64,000 nucleotides of DNA, from positions 248,001-312,000 of the forward strand of contig NZ_WMLB01000025.1 in the NCBI RefSeq assembly GCF_009709675.1, in the 5' to 3' direction. Shown here in pieces: positions 7,769 through 16,556 of the stretch; positions within the stretch are counted from its first letter, which is position 1; the number at the start of each line of letters is the position of its first letter. Both the position numbers and the translations under genes were made by a program. The stretch is from Agromyces bracchium (GTDB lineage: Bacteria > Actinomycetota > Actinomycetes > Actinomycetales > Microbacteriaceae). The notes beneath the pieces were generated by a model. That model was given only the letters and a program-made list of their open reading frames with translations, made no database searches and was not told the origin of the DNA.

Positions 7769-9381
7769 GCCCTCTCCGGATCGTCCTCATCGGCTACGGC
7801 CCCGTCGGCGCGCGTTTCGTCGAGGAACTGCTGCCCGCCGTGCGCGGCGGCGCGGTCGCGCTCACGGTCGTCGCGGGCGAACCGGTCGAGGCCTACAACC
7901 GCGTGCTCGTCGCCGAGTACGCCGTCGGCAACGCCGACCTCGACGCGATGCTCGTCGGCGACCGCGAGACCGCCGAGGCGGCCGGTGCCGCGATCCTCCT
8001 CGGCGTGCGGGCGACGCGGATCGACCGCGGCGCGCACCTGGTCCACCTCTCGACGGGCGAGGCGCTCCCCTACGACCGGCTCGTGCTCGCCACCGGCTCC
8101 CGCGCGAACGTGCCGACGCTCGACGGCGTCGAGCGCCCGCGGCGCGACCTCGCCGACCTCGAGCGCCACCCCGACCGGCTCGTCGCACGCGACGACGACC
8201 TGCCTGCGGGCGTCACCGCGCTTCGCGACCTCGACGACGCCGAACGCGTGCTCGCGGCCGTCCGCGGCCGACGCCGGATCGTCGTGCTCGGCGCGGGCGT
8301 GCTCGGTCTCGAACTCGCGCTCGCGGCCGCGCACGCGGGCGCCCAGGTGTGCGTCGTGCACCACGGGCCGCATCCGATGCCGCGCAACCTCGACCGCGGC
8401 GGCGGGCACGTGCTGCGCTCGGCGCTCCGTCGCACCGGCATCACGGTCATCGCGCACAGCCGCGCCGAGGCGATCGGTTTCCGCACCGACGCCGACGGCA
8501 CGCGCCGCTTCGACATGCTCGTCACGGCCGACGGCAAGCAGGTGCGGGGCGACCTCCTCGTGCTCTCGTGCGGCGTGAGCCCGCGGAACGAGCTCGCCAC
8601 GCTCGCCGGGCTCCGCACCGCGGTCGGCGTCGTCGTCGGCCCCGACCTCCGCAGCTGGAGCGACCCGGACGTGTTCGCCATCGGCGACTGCGCACAGGTC
8701 GTCGAGCGCACCGACGAGACCGCCGGCCGCCGGATCCTCCCCGGCGCCCCGTCCGGGCTCATCGGGCCGGGATGGCGCCAGGCGGAGCACCTCGCGGCCC
8801 GGTTCGCCGCCGAGGCTGCGGAACCCGCGATCGGATCGACCGTCGCGCCGCTCCCGCCCGAGCGCGACGCGATCGTCATGCTCAAGGCCGAGCACGTCGA
8901 CGTCGTCGCGGTCGGCGACGTCTCCGCCGACCCGTGGGACGACGATGCGCTCTCGCCACGACGTCGGGTCGCGCAGTGGGCCGACCCCGAGCACCTGCGC
9001 TACGTGAAGATGGTCACCGAGGACGGGATCCTCACGGGCTTCGCGAGCGTCGGGATGCCGCGGACGGCGGCCGAACTGACGCTGCTCTTCGAGCGACGCG
9101 CCGAGCTGCCCGCCGACCGGTCGCTGCTGCTGCGCTTCGACGGGCCCGACGACGACCCGTCGGCGAACGCCGACGCGTTCGCGCCTGAGGCGACGGTCTG
9201 CTGGTGCAACGGCGTCACCGTCGGCCGCATCCACGAGTCGGCCGCGTGCGGCAACACGACCGTCGAGTGCGTCGGGCGCGACACGCGAGCCGGCACGGGC
9301 TGCGGCGGATGCCGCGGGCGCATCGCCGAGGTCCTGGCCCGCGCCGCCGAGGCCGATGGGGCGCCGAGCCTCACCGCCTGA
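7765..9381 (+). CDS. nasB: FAD-dependent NAD(P)H oxidoreductase with BFD-like [2Fe-2S] tail, nitrate reductase electron-transfer subunit
   Basis: A 538-residue pyridine nucleotide-disulfide oxidoreductase resembling the N-terminal half of NirB. It has an N-terminal FAD loop (IVLIGYGPVGARFVEEL), LVLATGSRANVPTL, a second nucleotide-binding loop (IVVLGAGVLGLELALAAA), and the C-terminal FAD motif VFAIGDCAQV. The last 60 residues hold a BFD-type cluster site, CWCNGVTVG and GTGCGGCRGR. It lacks the siroheme domain, so it is not itself a nitrite reductase. The ATGA overlap with the upstream catalytic gene argues that it passes electrons from NAD(P)H to that subunit. The symbol follows the NasB-type partner and the role is inferred. 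Confidence 0.88.
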   Translation: MSPLRIVLIGYGPVGARFVEELLPAVRGGAVALTVVAGEPVEAYNRVLVAEYAVGNADLDAMLVGDRETAEAAGAAILLGVRATRIDRGAHLVHLSTGEALPYDRLVLATGSRANVPTLDGVERPRRDLADLERHPDRLVARDDDLPAGVTALRDLDDAERVLAAVRGRRRIVVLGAGVLGLELALAAAHAGAQVCVVHHGPHPMPRNLDRGGGHVLRSALRRTGITVIAHSRAEAIGFRTDADGTRRFDMLVTADGKQVRGDLLVLSCGVSPRNELATLAGLRTAVGVVVGPDLRSWSDPDVFAIGDCAQVVERTDETAGRRILPGAPSGLIGPGWRQAEHLAARFAAEAAEPAIGSTVAPLPPERDAIVMLKAEHVDVVAVGDVSADPWDDDALSPRRRVAQWADPEHLRYVKMVTEDGILTGFASVGMPRTAAELTLLFERRAELPADRSLLLRFDGPDDDPSANADAFAPEATVCWCNGVTVGRIHESAACGNTTVECVGRDTRAGTGCGGCRGRIAEVLARAAEADGAPSLTA

Positions 9382-9400
9382 CCGGTCGCGCGGGCGCCCG

Positions 9401-9417
9401 GGGGCGGCATCCGCCCC
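9401..9417. terminator. Short GC hairpin between convergent nasB-like and chelatase genes
   Basis: GGGGCGG (9401-9407) pairs with CCGCCCC (9411-9417) around CAT in the 103-base gap between convergent genes. It may act as a bidirectional terminator. There is no U-tract. The loop is also part of a GGCATCC word that is frequent in this window, so its role is uncertain. Confidence 0.4.
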
Positions 9418-9484
9418 GCCTGCCGTTGCGCGGTGCGGGCGGCGGCATCCGTCGACACCCGGGCCGCGGGCACCGCGACGCGCG

Positions 9485-10246
9485 TCAGGCGTGTTCGCGC
9501 TGCTCCTGCTCGACGGCGGAGTACCGGTCGAGCACCAGCTCGACGAGGGCGGGCGGCGGCGCCGCGGCCGGCACGAGCAGCGGATCGGCGATGGCGTCGG
9601 CGCCCGCCGCGACCGCCTGGTCGTAGAACGTGCCCGGGGCGAGCAGGTAGGGCCCGACGACGATCCGGGAGCCGGGGTGCACCTCGCGGATCATCTCGAT
9701 CGCGTCGGGCAGTCGCGGGATCGCCGCGGCGATGAACCCGACCGTGACCGACCGGCCGAGCCGCTGGCCGAGTCGTCGGGCGGTCTCGAAGCACTCGCGC
9801 ACGGCGCGCGGGTCGTTCGAACCCGCCGCCGCGAGGAGCACGGTGTCGCCGTCGGCGAGCCCCGCGGCGAGCAACCGCTCGGCGAGCACCTCGACGAGGC
9901 GTTCGTCGGGTCCGAGCTCGGCGGCCAGGCGCGCCGACCCGCCGATGCGGTCGAGGCCGAGCGAGAGCCCGGTGCGCACGTGGAAGCCCGCGGACAGCAC
10001 GAGCGGCACGATGACCGCGTCGGGCTCGGCGGCGGCCTCGAGGGCGGCGCCGATGTCGGCGTTGCTCGCGTCCACGAACGTGATCGAGACGTCGAGGTCG
10101 GGGCGGGCCGAGGCCACGCCGTCGATGAGGCGGATCACGGCCTCGCGGTTGGCGGTCGACGGGGTTCCGTGGGTGACGGCGACGAGGCGGAGCGGCGGGC
10201 GGCGGACCGGATCCGACACGTTCCCGGCATCGCTCGTCCGACCCAT
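9485..10246 (-). CDS. Sirohydrochlorin chelatase, CbiX/SirB type
   Basis: About 253 residues with the chelatase signature LVAVTHGTPSTANREA near the N terminus and the internal repeat LVLSAGFHVRTGL / VVGPYLLAPGTFYDQAV, each with a metal-binding His-region equivalent. It probably inserts Fe2+ into sirohydrochlorin to complete siroheme for nitrite reductase, given cobA and hemD nearby. A cobalt role cannot be excluded from sequence. The ATG at 10246 was chosen because the family homology begins about 19 residues later; an upstream start at 10282 is also open. It lies convergent to the nitrate operon. Confidence 0.88.
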   Translation of the reverse strand: MGRTSDAGNVSDPVRRPPLRLVAVTHGTPSTANREAVIRLIDGVASARPDLDVSITFVDASNADIGAALEAAAEPDAVIVPLVLSAGFHVRTGLSLGLDRIGGSARLAAELGPDERLVEVLAERLLAAGLADGDTVLLAAAGSNDPRAVRECFETARRLGQRLGRSVTVGFIAAAIPRLPDAIEMIREVHPGSRIVVGPYLLAPGTFYDQAVAAGADAIADPLLVPAAAPPPALVELVLDRYSAVEQEQREHA

Positions 10247-10340
10247 CTCACGCCCGCACCTTCCGGCGGAATCCGGTCTCACCCGCCGATCCGACGGTAT
10301 TCAGGGCGTGTTTCGCCGAGCACACCCACGTGTTTCCGGC

Positions 10341-10360
10341 GCGTGAAGAGTCCCTCACGC
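10341..10360 (-). terminator. Weak hairpin downstream of trmD
   Basis: GCGTGA (10341-10346) pairs with TCACGC (10355-10360) with an 8-base loop, 20 bases past the trmD stop. No U-tract. It may be a weak terminator between trmD and the chelatase gene. Confidence 0.3.
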
Positions 10361-10380
10361 GGGGGGCCCGCCGATGCGGG

Positions 10381-11088
10381 TCAGGTGGCGTCGGGTCGGT
10401 CGTCGTCGAGCAGTTCGGGCCGCACGCGTCGGGTGCGCTCGACCTGCTGCTCGTGCCGCCACTCGGCGACCCTGCCGTGGTGCCCGGACAGCAGCACGGA
10501 CGGCACCTCGAGCCCGCGCCAGACAGCGGGCTTGGTGTAGCTCGGGTACTCGAGCAGGCCGTCCTCGTGCGACTCCTCGACGAGGCTCTCGGGGTTGCCG
10601 ACGACCCCCGGCACGAGCCGTCCGGCGGCCTCGATCATCGCCATGACCGCGACCTCGCCGCCGTTCAACACGTAGTCGCCGAGGCTGATGAGGCGCACGC
10701 GCATGCGCGTCGCGTAGTGGTCGACGACACGCTGGTCGATCCCCTCGTAGCGGCCGCAGGCGAACACCACGTGCTGCTCCGCCGCGAGTTCGCGTGCGGT
10801 CGCCTGCGTGAACGGCTCGCCCGCCGGCGACGGCACGACGAGCAGCGCGTCGGACTCGCCCGCGCCGACGATCGAGTCGAGCGCCTCGCCCCACGGCGCG
10901 GGCTTCATGACCATGCCGGCGCCGCCGCCGTAGGGCGTGTCGTCGACGGTGCGGTGACGGTCGTGGGTGAAGTCGCGGAGGTCGTGCGCCGCGACCTCGA
11001 TGAGGCCCGCCTGGCGCGCCTTGCCGAGCAGCGACAGGTCGAGCACGTCGAAGAACGACGGGAAGATGGTGACGATGTCGATGCGCAT
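10381..11088 (-). CDS. trmD: tRNA (guanine(37)-N1)-methyltransferase
   Basis: Makes m1G37 in tRNAs reading CNN/CCN/CGG codons, preventing +1 frameshifts. The 235 residues begin [16 protein letters not shown], followed by [22 protein letters not shown]. The knot SAM-binding region shows [16 protein letters not shown] and [25 protein letters not shown] follows. All are characteristic of the SPOUT-family TrmD. It is the last gene of rpsP-KH-rimM-trmD, starting 9 bases after the rimM stop. Confidence 0.97.
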   Translation of the reverse strand: MRIDIVTIFPSFFDVLDLSLLGKARQAGLIEVAAHDLRDFTHDRHRTVDDTPYGGGAGMVMKPAPWGEALDSIVGAGESDALLVVPSPAGEPFTQATARELAAEQHVVFACGRYEGIDQRVVDHYATRMRVRLISLGDYVLNGGEVAVMAMIEAAGRLVPGVVGNPESLVEESHEDGLLEYPSYTKPAVWRGLEVPSVLLSGHHGRVAEWRHEQQVERTRRVRPELLDDDRPDAT

Positions 11089-11097
11089 CGTCGCAGC

Positions 11098-11760
11098 CTA
11101 GGCGTCGGGGGTCTCGTCGGACGCGGCGGCGGACTCGTCGCCGGCGGCCGAGTCGGCGACGGATGCGTCGGCGACGGATGCCTCGCCCTCGCCGTTCTCG
11201 GCACGGGCCTCCGGCTCGTCGGGCAGCTCCTCGAACAGCCCGGGCGGGGGCGTGACGGTGAGCGTGCCGGCCTCGACGTCGACCTCGGGCACGAACGCCG
11301 CGACGAAGGGCACCATGACGTCGCCGCGCTTCGTCTTGACGATGAGCAGGTCTTGCGCGGGCAGGTGGTCGACGTGCGCGACCTCGCCGATGCGCTCGCC
11401 GTCGCGGATGACGGCGAGGCCGATCAGCTGGTGGTCGTACCAGGCGTCGGGCTCGGCCTCCTCGTCGACGGGCTGGTCGACCCAGAGGATGGCCTTCACG
11501 AGGCCCTCGGCCGCGGTGCGGTCGTCGACGCCCTCGAAGAAGCCGACCGGCTGGCCGTTGTACCAGCGCAGCTCGCGGAACGCGAGCGTGCGACCGTGCC
11601 ACGGCGAGTCGGCGGGCACCTGCAGGGAGAACACCGCGCCGGGCACGAAGCGCCGCTCGGGGTCGTCGGTGTACAGCTCGAGCTTGAGTGCGCCCTTGAG
11701 GCCGTGCGCCTTCGTCAGCCGGCCGACGCGGAGCTGCTGGGGGCGGGTTGCCGCGGCCAC
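11098..11760 (-). CDS. rimM: Ribosome maturation factor RimM
   Basis: Assists 30S head assembly around S19 and 16S processing. It has an N-terminal RimM beta-barrel (LRVGRLTKAHGLKGALKLELYTDDPE) and a PRC-barrel-like second half (DAWYDHQLIGLAVI, GEVAHVDHLPAQDLLIVKTKRG, VPFVAAFVPEVD). At 220 residues it is longer than the usual 170-180 because of an acidic Ala/Ser/Asp-rich tail of about 45 residues (ADASVADSAAGDESAA), which looks disordered. Operon position between the KH gene and trmD is standard. Confidence 0.96.
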   Translation of the reverse strand: MAAATRPQQLRVGRLTKAHGLKGALKLELYTDDPERRFVPGAVFSLQVPADSPWHGRTLAFRELRWYNGQPVGFFEGVDDRTAAEGLVKAILWVDQPVDEEAEPDAWYDHQLIGLAVIRDGERIGEVAHVDHLPAQDLLIVKTKRGDVMVPFVAAFVPEVDVEAGTLTVTPPPGLFEELPDEPEARAENGEGEASVADASVADSAAGDESAAASDETPDA

Positions 11761-11761
11761 G

Positions 11762-11998
11762 TCAGTCGTCGGTGTCGACGACGTCGACGCGGACCCGGCG
11801 ACCGTCGGCGAGGGCCGCGACGATCGTGCGCAGCGCCTTCGCGGTGCGACCGGACCGCCCGATGACGCGGCCGAGGTCCTCGGGGTGCACGTGCACCTCG
11901 AGGACCTCGCCGCGTGCGCTCGACGCGGAGACGACCTTCACCTCGTCGGGGTGATCGACGATCCCCTTGACGAGGTGCTCGAGCGCGGAGGTGAGCAA
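11762..11998 (-). CDS. khpA: KH-domain RNA-binding protein (KhpA-like)
   Basis: A 78-residue single KH domain with the GRVIGRSGRTAKALRTIV loop (the GxxG motif is GRSG). This is the small RNA-binding protein encoded between rpsP and rimM in most Gram-positive bacteria, where it pairs with KhpB (Jag/EloR) and affects envelope growth and sRNA binding. It starts 3 bases after the rpsP stop, and rimM starts 1 base after its own stop, so it is cotranscribed. Confidence 0.93.
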   Translation of the reverse strand: MLTSALEHLVKGIVDHPDEVKVVSASSARGEVLEVHVHPEDLGRVIGRSGRTAKALRTIVAALADGRRVRVDVVDTDD

Positions 11999-12001
11999 GG
12001 C

Positions 12002-12424
12002 TTACGCCTCGTCCGACGCGGTCTCGTCGGCGGCCTCGGGAGCCTCGGCGGGCTCCTCGGCCTTGGCCGGCTTCTCGGCCTTGGGCTTCACGACCGACTT
12101 CTTGGTCGTGTCGACCTCGTACTCGGCCTTCGGCGCGGCGGTCTGGACGGTGTTCTTGGCGTTCTTGTCGCCCTTGAACGTGCCCCAGTCGCCGGTGAGC
12201 TTGAGGATGGCGAGGACCTGCTCGGTCGGCTGCGCGCCGACGCCGAGCCAGTACTGCGCGCGGTCCGACTTCACCTCGATGAACGAGGGGTTCTCGGTCG
12301 GGTGGTACTTGCCGATCTCCTCGATCACGCGACCGTCGCGCTTGGTGCGCGAGTCGGCGACGACGATGCGGTAGTACGGGGCACGGATCTTGCCGAGCCG
12401 CTTGAGGCGGATCTTGACAGCCAC
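12002..12424 (-). CDS. rpsP: 30S ribosomal protein S16
   Basis: A ribosomal small-subunit protein. The core [19 protein letters not shown]...[21 protein letters not shown] is unmistakable. The start is a GTG at 12424, set by homology and an AGGAGA ribosome-binding site 5 bases upstream; the frame is open further but unrelated. At 140 residues it is longer than the minimal 80-90 because of a Lys/Ala/Glu-rich tail ([20 protein letters not shown]), common in actinobacteria. First gene of the rpsP-KH-rimM-trmD operon; ffh, often next to it, is 15 kb away here. Confidence 0.97.
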   Translation of the reverse strand: MAVKIRLKRLGKIRAPYYRIVVADSRTKRDGRVIEEIGKYHPTENPSFIEVKSDRAQYWLGVGAQPTEQVLAILKLTGDWGTFKGDKNAKNTVQTAAPKAEYEVDTTKKSVVKPKAEKPAKAEEPAEAPEAADETASDEA

Positions 12425-12604
12425 GATTCTCCTGGATGTGTTGTGAGGTAGGCGAACTGACAGCCGTGAGCGTGGGGTGCACACTCGGCGGAAGCTCAAT
12501 GGGTGCTCTGCGCGCCGGATAGAGGGTCGGGCGGTACAGAACTCGACTGACCATTCTTGCAGATTCCGCGCCGAAACGAGAATCCTCCCGGTCACGCGCG
12601 TGAA

Positions 12605-12610
12605 TACGAT
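12605..12610 (+). promoter_or_regulatory. Candidate -10 element for a leaderless transcript
   Basis: TACGAT fits TANNNT and is followed by GGGCGC and then the ATG at 12617, exactly where transcription would start about 7 bases downstream of a -10. No Shine-Dalgarno lies before that ATG. This suggests a leaderless mRNA for the cyclodeaminase-like gene. The -35 region is not obvious. Confidence 0.4.
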
Positions 12611-12616
12611 GGGCGC

Positions 12617-13555
12617 ATGGGCGGCACCTTCGATTCCCTCCCCCTCATCGACGGGCCCGCGATCGCCGGGCGCGTCTCGATGCGGGCGGCGATCGACGCG
12701 ATCGCGCGGGTGCTGCGCTCCGGCCACGATCCCGACGCCGATCCGCCGCGGAGCGTCGTCGACGTCCGCCACGGTCAGCTCCTGCTGATGCCCTCCGAGC
12801 TCGGCGGATGGGTCGGCCAGAAGCTCGCGACCGTCGCGCCCGGCAACCCGGCGCGCGGCCTCGATCGCATCCAGGCGCTCTACGTCCTCATCGACGCCGA
12901 GACGCTCTCCCCGGTCGCGCTGCTCGACGGCACCGAGCTCACGAGCCTCCGCACGCCCGCGGTGTCGGCCGCCGCGCTCGAGGTCGTCGCCGCCCCCGAC
13001 GCCGCATCGCTCGTCGTGTTCGGCACCGGCCCGCAGGGCGTCCGGCACGTCGAGGCGATGCGGGCGATCCGTCCCGTCACGCGGGTCAGGTTCGTGGGGC
13101 GCGACCCGGAGCGGGCCGGACGTGCGGTCGCGAGCGTCGCCCGCCCCGGTCTCGACGTCGCGGTCGGCAGCGCAGCGGATGTCGCCGACGCCGACGTCGT
13201 CGTCTGCGCCACGACCGCACGCGAGCCCCTGTTCGACGGTGCGCTCGTGCCGGACCACGCGTCGGTCGTCGCCGTCGGTTCGCACGAGCCCGCCGCCCGC
13301 GAGCTCCCGGGCGACCTCCTCGCCCGTGCCCACGTCGTCGTCGAGTCGACGCGCGTCGCGCTCCGCGAGGCGGGCGACGTGATCCTCGCGATCGACGAGG
13401 GCCGCCTCTCGGCCGACGAGCTGATCCCGATGGCCACGCTGTTCGACGGCTCGCCCGTGCCATCCGGTCGCCCCGTCGTCGTGAAGACCTGCGGCATGGG
13501 CTGGCAGGACCTGGCGGTCGCGCCCCTCGCCCTCCCCGATGGAGGGAGCGCATGA
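12617..13555 (+). CDS. Ornithine cyclodeaminase / mu-crystallin family protein, possible pyrroline-carboxylate reductase
   Basis: A 312-residue NAD(P)-dependent enzyme of the OCD/mu-crystallin family. It has the N-terminal substrate region ([19 protein letters not shown]) and the Rossmann loop [16 protein letters not shown] at about residues 134-149. In hydroxyproline clusters the same family supplies delta1-pyrroline-2-carboxylate reductase (LhpI type). The neighbouring racemase-family genes favour that over true ornithine cyclodeaminase, but the substrate cannot be read from sequence. It overlaps the next gene by ATGA. A TACGAT box 6 bases before the ATG suggests a leaderless start. Confidence 0.82.
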   Translation: MGGTFDSLPLIDGPAIAGRVSMRAAIDAIARVLRSGHDPDADPPRSVVDVRHGQLLLMPSELGGWVGQKLATVAPGNPARGLDRIQALYVLIDAETLSPVALLDGTELTSLRTPAVSAAALEVVAAPDAASLVVFGTGPQGVRHVEAMRAIRPVTRVRFVGRDPERAGRAVASVARPGLDVAVGSAADVADADVVVCATTAREPLFDGALVPDHASVVAVGSHEPAARELPGDLLARAHVVVESTRVALREAGDVILAIDEGRLSADELIPMATLFDGSPVPSGRPVVVKTCGMGWQDLAVAPLALPDGGSA

Positions 13556-14538
13556 CGCGCTGGCGGACCGAGGACTGGCACACGGCGGGCGAGCCGTTCC
13601 GGATCGTGCTCGACGCCCCGACCGGGGGCGCGACCGTCGCCGATCGGCGCGTCGAGGCGATGACGGGGCGCGCCGACGCGCTGCGGCGGTTCCTCTGCCT
13701 GGAGCCGCGCGGGCACGACGACATGTACGGCGGTTTCATCACGCCGCCCGACGACGACGGCGCCGACTTCGGCGTGCTGTTCTGGCACAAGGACGGGTTC
13801 TCGACCGCCTGCGGGCACGGCACCATGGCGCTCGGCGCCTGGGCGGTGCGAACCGGGCGCGTGGCCGCCCCCGACGACGGCGAGGCGGTCGTGACGATCG
13901 ACGTGCCGAGCGGTCGCGTGCAGGCGCGCGTGCACCGGAGCGCGGGGCGGACGACCGGGGTCGTCTTCCGGAACGTCCCCTCGCGCGTGCTCGCGACCGG
14001 GCTCCCCCTCGAGACCAGTCGAGGCGGGGTCGAGGTCGACCTCGTCTTCGGCGGCGCGGTGTACGCCACGCTGCCCGCGGCCGCACTCGGGCTCGAGGTG
14101 ACGCCGGCGCACACGACCGAGCTCATCCGACTCGGTCGCGAGATCAAGTGGGCGCTGGACGACCACCCCGACGCGCAGCTCGCCGACGACCGGCTGTCCG
14201 GCGTCTACGGCACCATCCTCGTCGACGACCTCGGACGCACCGGCGAGGGCCCCTGGCAGCGGAACGTGACCGTCTTCGCCGACGGCGAGGTCGACCGGAG
14301 TCCGTGCGGATCGGGAACGGCGGCCCGGGTCGCGCTGCTCGCGCACACAGGCGAGCTCGCCGACGGCGAGGTGCTCACGCACGACTCGATCATCGGCACG
14401 AGGTTCCACGCCCGCGTGGCGGAGCGCACCGCCGACGGCGTCGTCCCGGAGATCACCGGTCAGGCGTACCGCGTCGGCGCGTGCGAGTTCGAACTCGACC
14501 CGGACGATCCACTGGCAGCGGGCTTCAGCTTGCGCTGA
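13552..14538 (+). CDS. Proline racemase family protein (hydroxyproline epimerase-like)
   Basis: A 328-residue member of the proline racemase / hydroxyproline epimerase family. Both catalytic cysteines are present: [12 protein letters not shown] in the N-terminal half and [12 protein letters not shown] in the C-terminal half. Trans-3-hydroxy-L-proline dehydratases of this family carry Thr in the second motif, so retention of Cys favours racemase or 2-epimerase chemistry. It differs clearly from the second family member at 14593. It forms a two-gene operon with the cyclodeaminase-like gene and runs convergent to the other epimerase. Confidence 0.86.
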   Translation: MTRWRTEDWHTAGEPFRIVLDAPTGGATVADRRVEAMTGRADALRRFLCLEPRGHDDMYGGFITPPDDDGADFGVLFWHKDGFSTACGHGTMALGAWAVRTGRVAAPDDGEAVVTIDVPSGRVQARVHRSAGRTTGVVFRNVPSRVLATGLPLETSRGGVEVDLVFGGAVYATLPAAALGLEVTPAHTTELIRLGREIKWALDDHPDAQLADDRLSGVYGTILVDDLGRTGEGPWQRNVTVFADGEVDRSPCGSGTAARVALLAHTGELADGEVLTHDSIIGTRFHARVAERTADGVVPEITGQAYRVGACEFELDPDDPLAAGFSLR

Positions 14539-14592
14539 CCGCCCCGACGCCCGGCCGTTCCCGGGCCCGGGTCAGCCCGCGTCGGGCGCGGA

Positions 14593-15594
14593 TCAGAAGA
14601 CGAACCCCTCCGGGAACGGGTCGTCCTCGTCGAGCACGTACTGCCCGAACCCCGTCACCCAGGCGCGACCGCTGATCGTCGGCACGACGGCGGTCACGTC
14701 GCCGACGGCCGTCTCGCGAAGGAGCCGCCCGGTGAACTCGCTGCCGATGAACGACTCGTTCACGAAATCGGCCTCGAGCGCGAGCTCGCCGCGGGCATGG
14801 AGCTCGGCCATCCGCGCGCAGGTCCCGGTGCCGCACGGCGACCGGTCGAACCAGCCCGGATGGATCGCCATCGCGTGCCTCGACCGCACGGCGTCGGAGC
14901 CGGGAGCGATGAACTCGACGTGGTGCACGTGGTCCGCACCCTCGAGCTCGGGGTGGCGCGGCGGTGCCTGCGTGTTGATCGCGTCCATGATCGCGAGCCC
15001 CGCTGCGAGGATGTCGTCCTGGCGATCGCGGTCGAACGGCAGCCCGAGCGCGTCGAGCTCGACGAGGGCGTAGAAGTTGCCGCCGAACGCGATGGAGTAC
15101 GGCACGGCCCCGTACCCCGGCACGTCGATCGCGGCATCCAGCCGCTCGACGAAGCTCGGGACGTTCTCGAGCGTGACGCGCTTCGCGCGACCGCCCTCGA
15201 CCTCGACGCGCGCGACCACGAGGCCCGCGGGCACGTCGAGCCGGATCTCGGTCACCGGTTCGGTCACCTCGACCATGCCCGTCTCGACGAGGACGGTCGC
15301 GACGCCGATCGTGCCATGCCCGCACATCGGCAGGAAGCCGCTCGCCTCGATGAAGACGACGCCCCAGTCGGCGTCGTCGCGTGCGGGCGGCTGCAGGAGC
15401 GCGCCCGACATCGAGGCGTGACCGCGCGGCTCGTTCATGAGGAAGCCGCGCAGCCCGTCGAGGTGCTCCATGGCGTGGAGGCGCCGGTCGTTCATGGTCG
15501 CGCCGGGGATCCGGCCGACGCCGCCCGTGACGACGCGGGTCGGCATGCCCTCGGTGTGCGAGTCGACCGCCGTGACCACCCGGCGCGCCCGCAT
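14593..15594 (-). CDS. Proline racemase family protein, likely 4-hydroxyproline 2-epimerase
   Basis: A 333-residue enzyme expected to convert trans-4-hydroxy-L-proline to cis-4-hydroxy-D-proline. Its start matches the family well (VDSHTEGMPTRVV). Both active-site Cys motifs are intact: FLPMCGHGTIGVATVLVE and DRSPCGTGTCARMAEL. The ATG at 15594 overlaps the stop of the DapA-family gene, which in the hydroxyproline pathway acts two steps later. Placement with a D-amino-acid dehydrogenase set supports the 4-hydroxyproline assignment over proline racemase. A 54-base gap separates it from the convergent paralogue. Confidence 0.9.
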   Translation of the reverse strand: MRARRVVTAVDSHTEGMPTRVVTGGVGRIPGATMNDRRLHAMEHLDGLRGFLMNEPRGHASMSGALLQPPARDDADWGVVFIEASGFLPMCGHGTIGVATVLVETGMVEVTEPVTEIRLDVPAGLVVARVEVEGGRAKRVTLENVPSFVERLDAAIDVPGYGAVPYSIAFGGNFYALVELDALGLPFDRDRQDDILAAGLAIMDAINTQAPPRHPELEGADHVHHVEFIAPGSDAVRSRHAMAIHPGWFDRSPCGTGTCARMAELHARGELALEADFVNESFIGSEFTGRLLRETAVGDVTAVVPTISGRAWVTGFGQYVLDEDDPFPEGFVF

Positions 15595-16508
15595 CAGCGA
15601 GCCGCCAGGGCGGCGAGCGCCCGCTCGGTGTCGGCGGTGACCTGCGCGCGCTGCTCGGCGGAGAGCGGACCGCGCGGCGGCCGCGTCGGCCCGCCGTAGG
15701 AGTTGCCGCAGAGGTCCATGGAGAGCTTGATGGCCTGCACGAACTCGGTGCGCGAGTCCCAGCGGAACACCGCGACGAGCTGCTCGTAGAGCGCCTTCGC
15801 CTCGTGCCAGTCGCCGCTGGCGCACAGGTCGTACAGCTCGACCGCCTCCCTCGGGAACGCGTTCGGATAGCCCGCGAACCAGCCGACCGCGCCGTTGACC
15901 ATGAGCTCGAACAGCACGTCGTCGGCGCCCGCGATGACGTCGATGTCGCAGAGCTCCCGGATCTCGTACACGCGCCGGACATCCCCCGAGAACTCCTTGA
16001 TCGCGACGACCTCGGGGATCTCGGCGAGCTTCGCGACGAGCGACGGGACGAGGTCGACCTTGGTGTCGAAGGGGTTGTTGTAGGCCATGATCGGCAGGCC
16101 CGCCTTCGCGACCTCCTCGTAGTGGGCGATCACCTCGCCCTCGTTGGCGCGGTAGAGCGTCGGCGGCAGGAGGAGCACGCCGTCGGCGCCGTCCTCGCGG
16201 GCCAGCTCGGCCCACTTCCGCGCCTGGTGGCTGCCGACGCCGTGGGCGCCGGCGACGACGATGCCGCGGCCGTCGACCGCCTCGACGGCGACCTGGATGA
16301 CCCGGCGGCGCTCCTCGTCGGTGAGTGACGAGTACTCGCCGAGCGATCCGTTCGGCCCGACGCCGCGGCATCCGTTGCGCATCAGGAAGTCGACGTGCTC
16401 GGCGAACCGGTCGTAGTCGACGGCGAGCCCGGCCGGCGCCGAGTCGTCCTCCCGGAACGCGAGGGTGGTCGCGACGATCACGCCGCCGAGGTCCATGGTG
16501 CCGGTCAT
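15594..16508 (-). CDS. DapA-family lyase/deaminase, probable pyrroline-4-hydroxy-2-carboxylate deaminase
   Basis: A 304-residue class I aldolase-fold protein of the dihydrodipicolinate synthase family. It shows the GPNGSLGEYSSLTDEERRRV substrate loop, IMAYNNPFDTKVDLVPSLV (Tyr position), and EVVAIKEFSGDVRRV with the Schiff-base Lys. Lysine biosynthesis is unlikely in this setting. In hydroxyproline catabolism a DapA relative converts delta1-pyrroline-4-hydroxy-2-carboxylate to 2-oxoglutarate semialdehyde, which fits the neighbours. It is the first gene of a two-gene operon with the epimerase; a candidate operator lies 34-45 bases before its ATG. Confidence 0.85.
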   Translation of the reverse strand: MTGTMDLGGVIVATTLAFREDDSAPAGLAVDYDRFAEHVDFLMRNGCRGVGPNGSLGEYSSLTDEERRRVIQVAVEAVDGRGIVVAGAHGVGSHQARKWAELAREDGADGVLLLPPTLYRANEGEVIAHYEEVAKAGLPIMAYNNPFDTKVDLVPSLVAKLAEIPEVVAIKEFSGDVRRVYEIRELCDIDVIAGADDVLFELMVNGAVGWFAGYPNAFPREAVELYDLCASGDWHEAKALYEQLVAVFRWDSRTEFVQAIKLSMDLCGNSYGGPTRPPRGPLSAEQRAQVTADTERALAALAAR

Positions 16509-16541
16509 GCGTCGTCCTCCGAGGTTCGCGTTCGGTCAAGA

Positions 16542-16553
16542 GTAATATGTCAC
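16542..16553. promoter_or_regulatory. Candidate GntR operator, site 1
   Basis: GTAATATGTCAC lies 34 bases upstream of the DapA-family ATG and overlaps the likely -10 on the minus strand (CATATTACT). It matches 10 of 12 bases of the site before the GntR gene at 20017-20028 and forms an imperfect palindrome with GTnA/TCAC arms. The shared sequence is direct; binding is inferred. Confidence 0.5.
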
Positions 16554-16556
16554 ATG

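Noticed and set aside
1693-9381. Very long reading frames on the opposite strand or alternative frames over the nitrate genes
   Set aside because: They are Arg/Pro/Ala-rich shadows expected at 70% GC and overlap genes with clear family motifs.
7765-9381. Second nirB
   Set aside because: It has the flavoprotein half and a BFD tail but no siroheme/[4Fe-4S] domain.
13552-14538. Trans-3-hydroxy-L-proline dehydratase
   Set aside because: That enzyme has Thr in place of the second catalytic Cys; here SPCGSG retains Cys.
15594-16508. True dapA of lysine synthesis
   Set aside because: Context is an amino-acid catabolic cluster with its own GntR regulator; no lysine genes nearby.
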